Numbered from the stretch's first letter, positions 45,723 to 55,352 are shown. The stretch is DNA of 64,000 nt from Undibacterium sp. 5I1 (GCF_034314085.1 NZ_JAVIWI010000001.1:3968001-4032000), one strand, 5' to 3'. Notes: a model not told the origin generated them from the sequence alone. Made by a program: numbers and translations.

Positions 45723-47287
45723 CCGCCTATGTTTTGTGGACGATGATACAAAGTGAAGTGCGCTTGCGTACCCGCCGCATCAGTAGCATCGTCGCGATCT
45801 TGGCGGTGGTCGCGATTACCTGGATGATGATTGCAGATCCGATTAGCGGTTCGGTATTGATATCCGTAGGCGATGCGAGGGTGGTTTACAACAGTTTATG
45901 CCTGGCGCTGGGTAGCTCTTTACTGGCGAATTTATTTTTTGGTCTGGGTGGTTTTTACCTGGTACGTGGTCGTATGAACGACGATTTTCGTAGCGGCTGC
46001 GGCAGTGTGCTGGCGACGATGCCCATCAGTAACAGCGTATTTTTAATAGGGCGCTGGCTGGGTGCAGTCGCTTATTTGTGTGTGCTGATATTGGCATTGC
46101 TGGCCACTATTCTGGTCTTGCATTTGTTGCGTGGCGAAGGGCCGATACAGTTGCTGGTGTATCTGAAAACCTATGTAATCGTATTTTTCCCTTCCGTCAT
46201 ATTCGCCTGCAGCATGGCTTTATTTTGCGAAGCGTTTGCCCCTTTATCTGGCAAGGCCGGTGACGTCGCGTATTTTTTTGTGTGGATGCTGCAAAGCACA
46301 GTACCGATTGTAATTGCTGATCATGGCTCCGTCACATCATGGACGCCGGCAATGATATTTGATTTTTCTGGAGTGGCGACATCCAATCTAGGGTTTCTGG
46401 CGATGTTTCATACCTCGCATTTTTCTATTGGTATTTCTGATTTTGATAAGACCTTGCCTCCTGTGGTGTTAGAGGGCGAGTTCTGGTCAACAACGGTAGT
46501 GCTGACGCGCATTGCTGGTGGAGTGATCGCGGCATTGCCTGTGCTGCTGGCGATCGCCTTGTTCCATCGGTTTTCTCCGGACAAAATCAAGCTTTCTGTC
46601 CGCCGCCAGTCTTGGTCTTTGATTGGGTTTGCCAACCGCTTGTTGCGTCCACTGACCAAACTCACACGACCGCTATTTGCTTTGGCTGCCAGCCTACCTG
46701 GCTTTGCCGGTCAGGTCGTAGCGGAGCTGGCTTTGAGCCTGGCGTCGAGTCCCATCATGAGCGCTGGACTTATATTCGCAATATTGGCGGGTTGCACCGT
46801 GGGCAGCGCACTGCTAGGTGGCTTTGTCCTGATTGTGGTGGCATTTTGGGGCGTACAAATCAGTGACCTGAGTGTGCGTGATTACCAGTCGGATACTGAG
46901 AGCATGACAGCCGCAGTCATGGGTGGTGCGTCGATGCGCTACTGGCGGCAAATTGTTGCCAGCTGCTTACTCGGCTTGCTATTAACTGCTCCGGTAATTG
47001 TGCGTTGGGCTGGCCACGATATGTTGCGCGCGGTCAGCTTGGTCAGTGGAATTGTTGCGATTGCTGCCATTGCCAATTTGTTGGGACGGATAACCAGAAC
47101 TTCCAGAACTTTTATTGCTCTATTTCTATTTGGCTTATACCTTGCCACGCAGATTAAAGATGTCCCGTTTCTGGACGTAGTTGGTGCTAATGGGGTCGCA
47201 ACGATGTCATCGGTTGTGATGCAATCTCTGTTTGGTTTGATTATGTGTGTATTTGCTAAGGGCTACAATCGTTGGCGAGTAGCATGA
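45719..47287 (+). CDS. ABC transporter permease
   Basis: 522-residue integral membrane protein with about 12 predicted helices. It begins with a cytoplasmic basic loop (LRTRRISS) and a first helix (VAILAVVAITWMMIADP), resembling ABC-2-type permeases fused as two half-units. No substrate clue in the sequence. It is translationally coupled to the ATPase. With no solute-binding protein in the same operon (one begins 282 bases later, separated by a repeat), export is more likely than import. Possible cargo is the product of the neighbouring carrier operon, which is inference. Confidence 0.82.
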   Translation: MTAYVLWTMIQSEVRLRTRRISSIVAILAVVAITWMMIADPISGSVLISVGDARVVYNSLCLALGSSLLANLFFGLGGFYLVRGRMNDDFRSGCGSVLATMPISNSVFLIGRWLGAVAYLCVLILALLATILVLHLLRGEGPIQLLVYLKTYVIVFFPSVIFACSMALFCEAFAPLSGKAGDVAYFFVWMLQSTVPIVIADHGSVTSWTPAMIFDFSGVATSNLGFLAMFHTSHFSIGISDFDKTLPPVVLEGEFWSTTVVLTRIAGGVIAALPVLLAIALFHRFSPDKIKLSVRRQSWSLIGFANRLLRPLTKLTRPLFALAASLPGFAGQVVAELALSLASSPIMSAGLIFAILAGCTVGSALLGGFVLIVVAFWGVQISDLSVRDYQSDTESMTAAVMGGASMRYWRQIVASCLLGLLLTAPVIVRWAGHDMLRAVSLVSGIVAIAAIANLLGRITRTSRTFIALFLFGLYLATQIKDVPFLDVVGANGVATMSSVVMQSLFGLIMCVFAKGYNRWRVA

Positions 47288-47317
47288 CCTGCGTTCAAGC
47301 ATTTTTAGGGCAAATTT

Positions 47318-47404
47318 AATATACTCCCCCTATATTTTATAAAATAAGGCCGATTGTCCAATAGAATTATGGGCAATAAAAATATACATAGGGGGAGTAA
47401 TATT
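47318..47404. repeat. 86-bp palindromic repeat, copy 8
   Basis: Forward copy with a nearly perfect 16-base terminal inverted repeat: AATATACTCCCCCTAT at the left and ATAGGGGGAGTAATATT at the right. Core ATTGTCCA with ATGGGCAAT. It lies 3' of the ABC permease. Confidence 0.9.
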
Positions 47405-47569
47405 TAAGTGCGATCCGACATTCTGACCAACATGCGAGTAATCATCCAAATATAAAGGCGTCAGTGTAGTTGCAGTTACTCGAACGGTGTCCTATGATGG
47501 TATAAACATTACAACAAAGCCATGATAAAAATCATGAGACATCTGTCCCAGGGATAGGATTAAGTTTAC

Positions 47570-48415
47570 ATGCAGACAGAACCAGAGAGACAACGTCGTA
47601 TGACTTGCCAACACTTGCGTCATGGCTTCTCGCATTGGATGGCTGTAGCTTTTGTGATCGCTTTTGGTATAGCCGCCAGCACGGAATGCATGGCGCTTGG
47701 GGTCTGCGAGAAGATCATTATCTCTGCAGATCCTGCCTACCCCCCCTTGCATTGGTATGACGGCAGCACAATGCGTGGTGCTAGTATTGCCGTTGCCAAA
47801 CGGATTTTCACTGATCTTGGTGTGCCTTACGAGATTCGTTATCTTGGACCGTTTAACCGGGTCTTGGCCGCGGCGCAAAGTGGCGCGATTGATCTGGTTG
47901 TGACCTTAAAAGACAATCCAGAGCGCCGTGCTTATCTTAGCTTTAGTAATACGGTCATGCTGAATCCGGTAGCTGCTTTTGTCCGTGCAGACAAACGTAT
48001 TAATGTGACTAAATGGGCTGATTTGGCGGGATTTCGCGGCGGCGTTGCCAGAGGTAACCGCTTTGGCGAGCCGTTTGATAGCTTCCTCAAAAACAATCTA
48101 AAAATCCAGGAAGCGAATGATCTTGAAACCAGTTTTAAAATGCTGGCAGCGGATCGATTTGATTATGTCGTAACCGGTTTTTATCCCGGCAGAGCGCTAC
48201 TCATCTCTGCTGCGACGGATCAAAAAATTATTGCCTTATATCCGTACTTGAGCGATGTTCCCAATATGGCGGGATTTGTTACTCAAAGTCCTTGTACTAG
48301 CTATTTAAGCGCCTTTAACAAAGAATTAGACAAATTGATTAAAGAGAAATTTGTCGAGCAGGCGATAGAACAAGCGAACACTGAATGGCGCGCTCATCCT
48401 GTCTTGATTAAGTGA
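47570..48415 (+). CDS. extracellular solute-binding protein, family 3 type
   Basis: 281 residues with a signal peptide (hydrophobic WMAVAFVIAFGIAA, cleavage before about MALGV). The mature part is a type 2 periplasmic-binding fold as in amino-acid receptors: IIISADPAYPPLHWYDGSTMRG, VAKRIFTDLGVPYE and the DLVVTLKDNPERRAYL segment. No permease partner is adjacent. An early Met (position 11) is an alternative start. It may be a polar amino acid receptor or an unassigned sensor. Confidence 0.82.
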   Translation: MQTEPERQRRMTCQHLRHGFSHWMAVAFVIAFGIAASTECMALGVCEKIIISADPAYPPLHWYDGSTMRGASIAVAKRIFTDLGVPYEIRYLGPFNRVLAAAQSGAIDLVVTLKDNPERRAYLSFSNTVMLNPVAAFVRADKRINVTKWADLAGFRGGVARGNRFGEPFDSFLKNNLKIQEANDLETSFKMLAADRFDYVVTGFYPGRALLISAATDQKIIALYPYLSDVPNMAGFVTQSPCTSYLSAFNKELDKLIKEKFVEQAIEQANTEWRAHPVLIK

Positions 48416-48463
48416 GTGATACTGCGAACAAGCAAATAAATACGCAAGTAAATAAGATAGGTT

Positions 48464-49273
48464 TTATTTTTTTATTTGTCCGATGAGTTGTTCAATATAA
48501 TCCCCGTCAACATCGCTAAACAGGACACGTACGGGATACCATTCCAAAGCTGGTGCCAACCACAAATCTATATGCTGGCTTTTAGAATTCGGTGGTGGCA
48601 ATTTAACGACGTGAACGGTCATTAGATTGCCCATCCCTGTAGCTAGAGTTTCGCGTTGCATGACTTTGAAGGACCAGGTTTCTGCGTCGCGTCTGCCTGC
48701 AACAAACATTTTCCATTCACTGCCGGGCTTAAATTTGTCACCGGCAGCGCGTGCTAGTCCTACTAGTTGCCAGGTCGCACTGCTACGATCTTGTTCTCCA
48801 CCTTTGATCGGATAGCGTTCTGCTGACTCACTAAAAGTGATACTTTTTTTATCGCCTTTGCGGTTGAAGTTAGTAATAGTTTCTGGTTTTCCTAGGCGTT
48901 TTTCATTAAATTTTTCTGGTGCTAAACCATAGCTATCGACGCCGCCCACGCTACTAACATCCAGAATTTTTCCGATTAACATGGCACGAGTTTCCGTGAT
49001 GATGCTATATCTTTGATTGCCTGTTTTCCACATCACACTCGCGTCACCGCTGAGTGTGATACCACTTTGCTTCGCTTTGATGGTGTATTCCAAGGTCGCA
49101 GAAGGAGGCAAATTAATACTAGACTTAGCCGGTGTATCAGCCAAGCTTGCTGTGCTGAATATTCCGCTAACCATACCGCAACACAGACTTGCAAATACGA
49201 GCAAGCGACGAGATTTTGGAACTGCCGGAATAGATATTGTTGAGGCAAATAAGTTGATACGTTTCAGGTACAT
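48464..49273 (-). CDS. exported DUF3108 protein (paralogue 2)
   Basis: 269 residues. A signal peptide ends near ASLADTPAK, then a DUF3108 beta-rich domain with YTIKAKQSGITLSGDASV and WLAPALEWYPVRVLFSD. Function unknown in the family, which is common in betaproteobacteria. It starts 11 bases after the stop codon of its larger paralogue, so the pair forms an operon. The two proteins match in the order of key features (SEAN/ETRA..., WYPV), indicating an old tandem duplication. Confidence 0.85.
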   Translation of the reverse strand: MYLKRINLFASTISIPAVPKSRRLLVFASLCCGMVSGIFSTASLADTPAKSSINLPPSATLEYTIKAKQSGITLSGDASVMWKTGNQRYSIITETRAMLIGKILDVSSVGGVDSYGLAPEKFNEKRLGKPETITNFNRKGDKKSITFSESAERYPIKGGEQDRSSATWQLVGLARAAGDKFKPGSEWKMFVAGRRDAETWSFKVMQRETLATGMGNLMTVHVVKLPPPNSKSQHIDLWLAPALEWYPVRVLFSDVDGDYIEQLIGQIKK

Positions 49274-49284
49274 ATTTATCTTTC

Positions 49285-50541
49285 TTAATTTAATTGAGGC
49301 GTAATTTTGGTCACAATCTGTGTAGTGATTGCACCGTTGCTTTCTGTGTTGCGCACTTGTACCGGATACCAGTTTTTATCTGGTGCAAACCAAATATCAA
49401 GCTGAGAATTGTAGGCACCCGCTCGTGGTGGACGCACTACGTGCCAAGTATTCAATGTACCAAGTTTGTTTTTTAACTCTTCTTGCCCAACGATGACGAA
49501 TTGGAAGTTAGTCGCGTCGCGTTCTTCAGCTACTTGGATGACGATTTCTCGCCCGACACGAAACTGTGTCGGATCGGCATAACCTATGCCTGCCAGTTGC
49601 ATCAATACCGAGGCTTTATCTTGCGAGCCATCAACCAACGGTATTGATTTATTTGAAGATGAAAAACTGACTAACTTAGTCTCATAATTAAAGTGGATCG
49701 CTGTTTCTGAGCGATTGCGTCTGGATTCGCTGCTAGTGACAGGCGCAATCCCAGCGTCGGTGATCTTGCCGTCGCTATTGATTTTCAGCAAATTTAGGGT
49801 GGTTACCAATAAATTTAAGCCCGCGCTTACTGACATGCTGTAGGCGTTATTGCTGACATGCCAGTTGATTTCGCCAACACCATAAAAGGGGCTGCCGTTC
49901 GCCTCTGATCTGACCAATTGTAATTCTAGTACTGCTGATGGAGGTGGGGTTACTTTAAATTGTGCTGATGGAAGGTTGTCTGTACCAGTATTTTTAGTTG
50001 CACTGGCTACTTGCTCTAAAGAGGGGATCGCAGGCGGCGGAGTAGCGCTTGTAATTGTGCCGGTAGGTGAACCTGTAGTTGAATTTACAGCCCCAAAAGT
50101 TGATGTAGATGCTGCCAGATTTGGCGCAGGATTTTTTATCGGAGTCACTGCCAGATAGCCTCCCGTGGCTTCGTAAATAGCAGTTTCTTGACTACCATCG
50201 GCAATTTGTCCTGGCAGTGGTGGCGTTGCTGCAGGCTGTTGCGCTTGCGAGGGCAAGGGGTCTGGTTGTGGATCTGGAGGCGGTATTGCTTGCTTTTTTT
50301 CAAGCTTAATCACTTTTTCTGGCTTAGCCTCAACTTTGGTGGCAACTTCAGTTTTTGCCTGAATTTGATTGACGTATAACAAGCTCGGTTTTATCTCAGA
50401 ATTTTTGATATCCACACCTGGTATCTGATCCGGAAGCGAATTAATCCAATGCAATGCCATGACATGCAGCAAGATTGCGGCAAGCACAAAAGCAAAAATT
50501 TTACGGTCGGGGCGTAGTCGTGTCAGCAGATTGGACGTCAT
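49285..50541 (-). CDS. DUF3108 protein with TonB-like N-terminus (paralogue 1)
   Basis: 418 residues. An N-terminal transmembrane anchor (about 14-33, FAFVLAAILLHVMALHWI) precedes a long Pro/Lys/Ala linker (50-200) with KKQAIPPPDPQPDPLPSQ, similar in style to TonB. The C-terminal part (about 205-418) is a DUF3108 domain with WHVSNNAYSMSVSAGL and IWFAPDKNWYPVQV. Anchored in the inner membrane and extending into the periplasm by composition. It is upstream of the secreted paralogue in one operon. Role unknown. Confidence 0.82.
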   Translation of the reverse strand: MTSNLLTRLRPDRKIFAFVLAAILLHVMALHWINSLPDQIPGVDIKNSEIKPSLLYVNQIQAKTEVATKVEAKPEKVIKLEKKQAIPPPDPQPDPLPSQAQQPAATPPLPGQIADGSQETAIYEATGGYLAVTPIKNPAPNLAASTSTFGAVNSTTGSPTGTITSATPPPAIPSLEQVASATKNTGTDNLPSAQFKVTPPPSAVLELQLVRSEANGSPFYGVGEINWHVSNNAYSMSVSAGLNLLVTTLNLLKINSDGKITDAGIAPVTSSESRRNRSETAIHFNYETKLVSFSSSNKSIPLVDGSQDKASVLMQLAGIGYADPTQFRVGREIVIQVAEERDATNFQFVIVGQEELKNKLGTLNTWHVVRPPRAGAYNSQLDIWFAPDKNWYPVQVRNTESNGAITTQIVTKITPQLN

Positions 50542-50803
50542 GTTACGTTTAGCACTATTGCCTGTTGAATTTGATTGGACTGAATTTGCGAATTAACTCA
50601 ATAACTTATTAACTCAGGTACATACCTAAGATAGAGGTAGCAAAACGATCTTAGTTCATTTGCTCACATCAAGCTCTATGGTAAACGTTCTAGCGTCGAC
50701 TTACGATGACTGTCGCCGTGTAAAATGTAAGCAAAGCACTATTGCTGATAGCAATATGGGTAGCAGAAATGATTCTGAGTAAGTATCAAAAATGAGGTTG
50801 TTG

Positions 50804-52195
50804 ATGTTGTTTAGAACAAAAAAAGTTTCTCGCTGGATTGCATTATTGGTTGTTCTGTTGTCACCCTCCATCATAGCGCAACCCGCCTTGTCGGCTCCTG
50901 ACAGTGCTTTTAATGCAGCTTCTAGTCCACCTTCTAAATTATCCTCAGTGACGAAGGACAAAGTGCAGACCACGCCGATACGGATTGCCATGATAGACGG
51001 CTTGAGTGGTGCTTTCAGCAATGCAGGTGAGGCCGTCGTGCGTAACTTGCAATTAGCGATAGAGCAGGTGAATGCATATGGTGGCGTGCGTTTGCCGGAT
51101 GGCAGGCATCCATTGAGTTTATCTACCTTTGACAATAAGCAAGGTGTGGAAGATAGCCTGACCTTGCTAAAGCATGTTACCGATCAGGACATCCCGTTTA
51201 TCGTACAAGGTAATAGCTCGGCCGTGGCACTTGCTTTGGTGGATGCGATCAATAAGCATAACCAGCGTGTGCCGCAGCACCGGGTTTTGTTTTTGAATTA
51301 TTCCGCAGTAGAACCAAGTTTGACGAATGAGAAATGTAGTTTTTGGCATTTTCGTTTTGATGCCAATGCAGACATGCGGATGAACGTGCTGACCGACGTG
51401 ATCCGGGACGATGCGCATGCCAAAAAGGTGTATCTGGTGGGCCAGGATTATAGTTTCGGCAGGCAAGTAGCAAGCGCTGCGCGCAGCATGCTGGCGGCAA
51501 AACGTCCAGACATGGCAATAGTAGGAGAAGACTTGCATCCGATTGGTAAGATCAAAGATTTTGCACCTTACGCTGCCAAGATCAAAGCCAGTGGTGCCGA
51601 TACGGTGATCACTGGCAATTGGGGTAACGACCTGACTTTGTTAATCAAGGCGGTGAAAGAGGCGGGCATGGACATTAAGTTTTATACTTTTTACGCCAAT
51701 GCTTTAGGCGCACCAGCCGCGATTGCTGATGCCGGAGTTGGCCGGGTACGTGCGGTGGCAGAGTGGCATCCCAATGTGGGCGGTGCTGAGAGTGATGCGT
51801 TTTATCAAAGCTTCCGCCAGCGCTACCCCGATCCGCGGGATGATTATGTGCATTTGCGTATGCAGGTGATGATCAGGATGCTCGTCACCGCGATTGAAAA
51901 AGCCGGGAGTGTAGAAGCCGCTGCCGTCGCCAAAGCCTTGGAAGGTGCCAGCTTTAAAAACGGTTTTCATGATGCTAGCATGCGTGCCAGCGACCATCAA
52001 CTGATACAACCCCTGTATGTATCTGTGATGCAAAAACGTAGCGACTCTAGCCGCGGAACTTTAGATGTTGATGCAATGCGTGGTGCAGTGCGGTTTGATA
52101 ATGAAGGCAGTGGTTATGGCTTTAAAACTGAGCGCTATTTCCCATCACGATTGACGGCACTGCCGACCTCATGCAAGATGAGTCGGATCAACTGA
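50804..52195 (+). CDS. periplasmic solute-binding protein, branched-chain amino acid (PBP1) type
   Basis: About 463 residues with a signal peptide (VSRWIALLVVLLSPSIIA). The mature fold contains IRIAMIDGLSGAFSNAG, YGGVRLPDGRHPLSL, and VYLVGQDYSFGRQVA, typical of Leu/Ile/Val-binding or amide-binding receptors. The ATG at 50792 is in frame, but the ATG at 50804 has GAGG five bases upstream, so I chose it. No ABC permease or ATPase is next to it. It is an orphan like the one at 26086. Confidence 0.85.
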   Translation: MLFRTKKVSRWIALLVVLLSPSIIAQPALSAPDSAFNAASSPPSKLSSVTKDKVQTTPIRIAMIDGLSGAFSNAGEAVVRNLQLAIEQVNAYGGVRLPDGRHPLSLSTFDNKQGVEDSLTLLKHVTDQDIPFIVQGNSSAVALALVDAINKHNQRVPQHRVLFLNYSAVEPSLTNEKCSFWHFRFDANADMRMNVLTDVIRDDAHAKKVYLVGQDYSFGRQVASAARSMLAAKRPDMAIVGEDLHPIGKIKDFAPYAAKIKASGADTVITGNWGNDLTLLIKAVKEAGMDIKFYTFYANALGAPAAIADAGVGRVRAVAEWHPNVGGAESDAFYQSFRQRYPDPRDDYVHLRMQVMIRMLVTAIEKAGSVEAAAVAKALEGASFKNGFHDASMRASDHQLIQPLYVSVMQKRSDSSRGTLDVDAMRGAVRFDNEGSGYGFKTERYFPSRLTALPTSCKMSRIN

Positions 52196-52331
52196 ATTTG
52201 ATCTGCTGAATTTGACTCGGTAGATTTGACCCATTGGATGGATTCATATCCGCCGCATGTTCAAAAAACGATAGCACTACAGGTAGCAACACAGATAGCA
52301 CTACGGATAGCAACACCATCAGGAGACCACC

Positions 52332-53228
52332 ATGACTACCCCTTTTAATACCAGCGAGATTCCCGGTATGGCGTCGATGAATGACAGCTTGTCCTTCGTC
52401 AAAAATCTATGGGGCGGCATGCATATTCCGGGGATGGTCACGCCGACGGTATCCATTGACGACTTAGATAAAAAAATCAAAGATCTGAAAACCGTAGAAT
52501 CCTGGTTGACAGTCAATATGAACATGTTGCGCGGCACTATACAAGCACTAGAAGTACAGCGTGCAACGATTGCGGCACTCAATTCTTTAAGCGAGAGTTT
52601 CGCCAATACCATGAGCGCGGCAAGCGCGCCTTCAAGCTCACCCGAGGCAGCAAAGCCTACGCGTGACTACTGGCCTAATCCTCCCGCTGATTCTGGCAAT
52701 AACAAAGGTAGTTCTGAAGCCGCGCCCATATTTAAACCAACTCCGCCACCCGTTGTCAGCATGCCTTTGCCAGCAAGTGCGCCGCTTCCAGACCCGATAC
52801 CCAATACCCTGGCACAGCACGCCACAGCAGAAGATGCCTCAGGTACTGATAGTTCGACCCGGTTTAGCAACCCGGCAGCCTGGTGGAACCTGCTGCAAGA
52901 TCAATTTAAGCAAGCAGTCAGTAAAGCAATGGCAAGCGAATCGGAGGAGCCAACGCCTGAAAAAGCAGCAAAAAAAGCCACTTCAACGTCAAGCAAGAGC
53001 GCACCTAAAAACTCAGTAAAAAAAGCACCGGGGAAGGTAGTAGCTGCAGCAGCGGCAACAACACCCACAGCCGCAGCGAAGAAAATTAAAGTCGTTAAAA
53101 CCCCTGCCAAAACTATACCCGGCACAGCGACTAATGCCACTGTCGATAAATTAGCGAAGCAGTCGCCAGTCAAAGTCAATGCAGTAAAAAAGGCGACGGT
53201 AGCAGCAAAAAAACGCACTGCAACGTAA
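52332..53228 (+). CDS. phaM: polyhydroxyalkanoate granule regulator PhaM
   Basis: 298 residues. The N-terminus (about 10-100) contains FVKNLWGGMHIPGMVTPTV, IDDLDKKIKDLKTVESWL and NMLRGTIQALEVQR, the PhaM family pattern. In Ralstonia, PhaM activates PHB synthase, binds DNA and ties granules to the nucleoid. A Pro/Ala-rich linker leads to a Lys/Ala tail (KKAT, KKAPGK, VKTPAK, KKATVAAKK) like histone H1, consistent with DNA binding. AGGAGACC lies before the ATG. No phaC or phaP is in the window, so it stands away from the rest of the PHB genes. Confidence 0.9.
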   Translation: MTTPFNTSEIPGMASMNDSLSFVKNLWGGMHIPGMVTPTVSIDDLDKKIKDLKTVESWLTVNMNMLRGTIQALEVQRATIAALNSLSESFANTMSAASAPSSSPEAAKPTRDYWPNPPADSGNNKGSSEAAPIFKPTPPPVVSMPLPASAPLPDPIPNTLAQHATAEDASGTDSSTRFSNPAAWWNLLQDQFKQAVSKAMASESEEPTPEKAAKKATSTSSKSAPKNSVKKAPGKVVAAAAATTPTAAAKKIKVVKTPAKTIPGTATNATVDKLAKQSPVKVNAVKKATVAAKKRTAT

Positions 53229-53327
53229 GCTTGATAAAGCTTGATGGCTGCTTAGCCCATGCTGATATACATGCCATCAATTGCCAGACAAAGCCGCATA
53301 TGCGCCATAAATCATAGAAGAGTTTAA

Positions 53328-53412
53328 AATATACTGCCCCTATGTATATTTAATTGTCCATATAATCATTGGACAATAAGGCATATTTTATAACAATGAG
53401 GGGGAGTATATT
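53328..53412. repeat. 86-bp palindromic repeat, copy 9
   Basis: Reverse copy with AATATACTGCCCC at the left, ATTGTCCATATAATCATTGG in the core continuing to ACAAT, and GGGGGAGTATATT at the right. It lies between convergent phaM and the SnoaL-like gene. Confidence 0.92.
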
Positions 53413-53430
53413 GCTTTGGCGCTGTCCAGA

Positions 53431-53937
53431 TCAATTTCTGGCGGCGCGTTTTAATGCCCGCATCAGGCTTCCTAGTATCGGCAGCTTTTCATATAATTCT
53501 TCTGCTGCATCCCAGTAATCCCGGTGATAACTGACGCGACCATCTTCTAAAAAACGTAAATGCGTTGCACCTTTAATGCGCTGTAATTCGCTGGAAAACC
53601 GTTTCATCGTGAACAGAAAATCCCAACTGATAAATGCCTCGTTGCCTTGCAAAATATGGGTGTGGACTTTAAACCGCGGCTGGTTCACTTGCGAGAACAT
53701 GTGAGAAAAAATTTTGATAATAGCGGCCACATCTTGTACTTCATTAAATGGATCTTTGAAGTAAGCTTTTTCAGCATAAATCGCGCTGATTTGCTGGCTG
53801 CTATCGGGTGTGAGCGTCTCAAAAAAAACGATGAGTTTTTTCAACGCCTCTTCGTAGGTGACTACCTTATTCGCTAACTTATCCGCTACCTTAGTCGCGG
53901 TAAGAGTGTCAACGTCAGAAAAAGAGTTCTCGTTCAT
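53431..53937 (-). CDS. nuclear transport factor 2 / SnoaL-like protein
   Basis: 168-residue alpha+beta barrel protein of the NTF2-like class. Recognisable core: YAEKAYFKDPFNEVQDVAAI, HTHILQGNEAFISWDFLFT and GATHLRFLEDGRVSYHRDYWDAAEELYEK. A hydrolase or binding role is possible, and no substrate is known. It is the last gene of the lipid-modification operon, sharing a four-base overlap with the SDR gene. A SnoaL-like gene in this place is a familiar partner of DUF1365/cyclopropane synthase clusters. Confidence 0.82.
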   Translation of the reverse strand: MNENSFSDVDTLTATKVADKLANKVVTYEEALKKLIVFFETLTPDSSQQISAIYAEKAYFKDPFNEVQDVAAIIKIFSHMFSQVNQPRFKVHTHILQGNEAFISWDFLFTMKRFSSELQRIKGATHLRFLEDGRVSYHRDYWDAAEELYEKLPILGSLMRALKRAARN

Positions 53938-54701
53938 AGTCCGGTCGTTTTATGGATCAACGCAAAATACCAGCGATAAGGCAGCAAACGCGCAAACCTG
54001 AGCCAGTTCGTAAAGCGTTTTGGAAAATGGATATGAAACTGCCCTAATTCTATGCCAGCCACCAGCTCTTGCGCGGCAACTTCTGCCGTGATTAATGAAG
54101 GCATTTCAAAATCATTATCCGCAGTCAGCGGGGTTTTGACAAAGCCGGGGCTGATCAGGTACACCGCAATATTTTTAGGATGTAGATCAAAATACAGCGA
54201 TTCACATAAATTGATAATCGCTGCTTTGGTCGGTCCATAGATCAGTGCTTTGGGCAGACCCGATAAACCCGCCACCGAGCCGACGATACCAATCCCGCCT
54301 TGCCCTTGTCGTAGCAAGGTCGGCAAGACGACATCCAGACAATTTAAGACTCCGCGCAGATTAAGATCGATCAGCTTATTCGCTGCAAGCAAATCAAATT
54401 CATCAGCCCGCATAGCGTTGTAACCGCCTGCTACTACCAGGACTAAATCTATCTTGCCCCATGTTTGTATTAAGTTGGCGTGTGCCTCAACCAAGGTCGC
54501 ATGGTCGGTGATATCGACAGGCAAAATCATCGCCGCGCTATGACCTGCGGCTACTTGTTCCAATGTAGTTTTTTGCCGCGCCGACAGCGCCACATTGGCG
54601 CCTTTTTGCAGTAATAACTTGGCGGTCTCCGCGCCGATGCCAGTGGAAGCACCGATGACCCAGACGTGTTTTCCGCGCCAGTCGCTTATGCGTGGATTCA
54701 T
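53934..54701 (-). CDS. short-chain dehydrogenase/reductase
   Basis: 255 residues. The N-terminal cofactor motif GASTGIGAETAK (about residues 17-28), the NNAG-like segment reading VVAGGYNAM, and the catalytic pattern Ser...YGPTK (YxxxK) with SVAGLSGLPKALI are present. It probably uses NADPH by the ARQ residues after the second strand. The substrate is unknown; in this cluster it may reduce a lipid intermediate. It overlaps its neighbours by four bases on both sides. Confidence 0.88.
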   Translation of the reverse strand: MNPRISDWRGKHVWVIGASTGIGAETAKLLLQKGANVALSARQKTTLEQVAAGHSAAMILPVDITDHATLVEAHANLIQTWGKIDLVLVVAGGYNAMRADEFDLLAANKLIDLNLRGVLNCLDVVLPTLLRQGQGGIGIVGSVAGLSGLPKALIYGPTKAAIINLCESLYFDLHPKNIAVYLISPGFVKTPLTADNDFEMPSLITAEVAAQELVAGIELGQFHIHFPKRFTNWLRFARLLPYRWYFALIHKTTGL

Positions 54702-55276
54702 TTGCTCTCACGTTTAGTAAAGGACAGAGTGACGCTACCTAGCGCGATGCCATACTTGCTCATCAGGGCACGGTTCAGCATGATTTTGTCGTCCATTAAT
54801 ACCATCAGATCATCAAAATCAACATTGATAATTTTCCCGTCTACGGGCAAGGCGAGCACATAATTCCAATGCAAAGTATTACCCGAAATGACGCCTTTGG
54901 CTTCACCCACGACATCGGCTGCGGTGCCGACAAAAGTTGTTTCAGAGGTTTTTTTCAAAGTCCAGACGCGCTTTTGCTTGGTACCGTCTGAGTAAGTAAA
55001 ATCTTCATCCAGTGTGCCGGTATCGCCATTCCAGTTGCAATGCATGACGACGGTAAAACGTTTCACGATTTTGCCAGAGCGATCTTGGAACATACCCCAG
55101 GCATCAACCACACCGTTGAAGTAACGGGTCAATTCTAATGTTGGCTTTTCTGTTGCGTACATGGAGGGTTCAAAACTGCTGGCGCAAGAGCTCAGCAACA
55201 AGGCGACGGAGACACCCATGGCTAGCCGGCTGAATTTACTGAGTCCTTGCATAAGGGAACGGGAAAATAGGTTCAT
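54698..55276 (-). CDS. DUF3833 family lipoprotein
   Basis: 192 residues. A signal sequence ends in the lipobox LLSSC (Cys near residue 31), so it is probably a lipoprotein. The mature part has LELTRYFNGVVDAWGMFQDRSGK, HCNWNGDTGTLDEDFTYSDG and HWNYVLALPVDGK, which match DUF3833. Family members are linked to this same cluster and may handle modified lipids; no activity is proven. It overlaps the SDR start (ATGA). Confidence 0.86.
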   Translation of the reverse strand: MNLFSRSLMQGLSKFSRLAMGVSVALLLSSCASSFEPSMYATEKPTLELTRYFNGVVDAWGMFQDRSGKIVKRFTVVMHCNWNGDTGTLDEDFTYSDGTKQKRVWTLKKTSETTFVGTAADVVGEAKGVISGNTLHWNYVLALPVDGKIINVDFDDLMVLMDDKIMLNRALMSKYGIALGSVTLSFTKRESK

Positions 55277-55352
55277 CAGAATATCCTCGATAAATTAAAA
55301 ATAGACCAAGCTTAGTGAGGCGATTTTGTTGCTTTGGGAGATGCCTTGGTTA

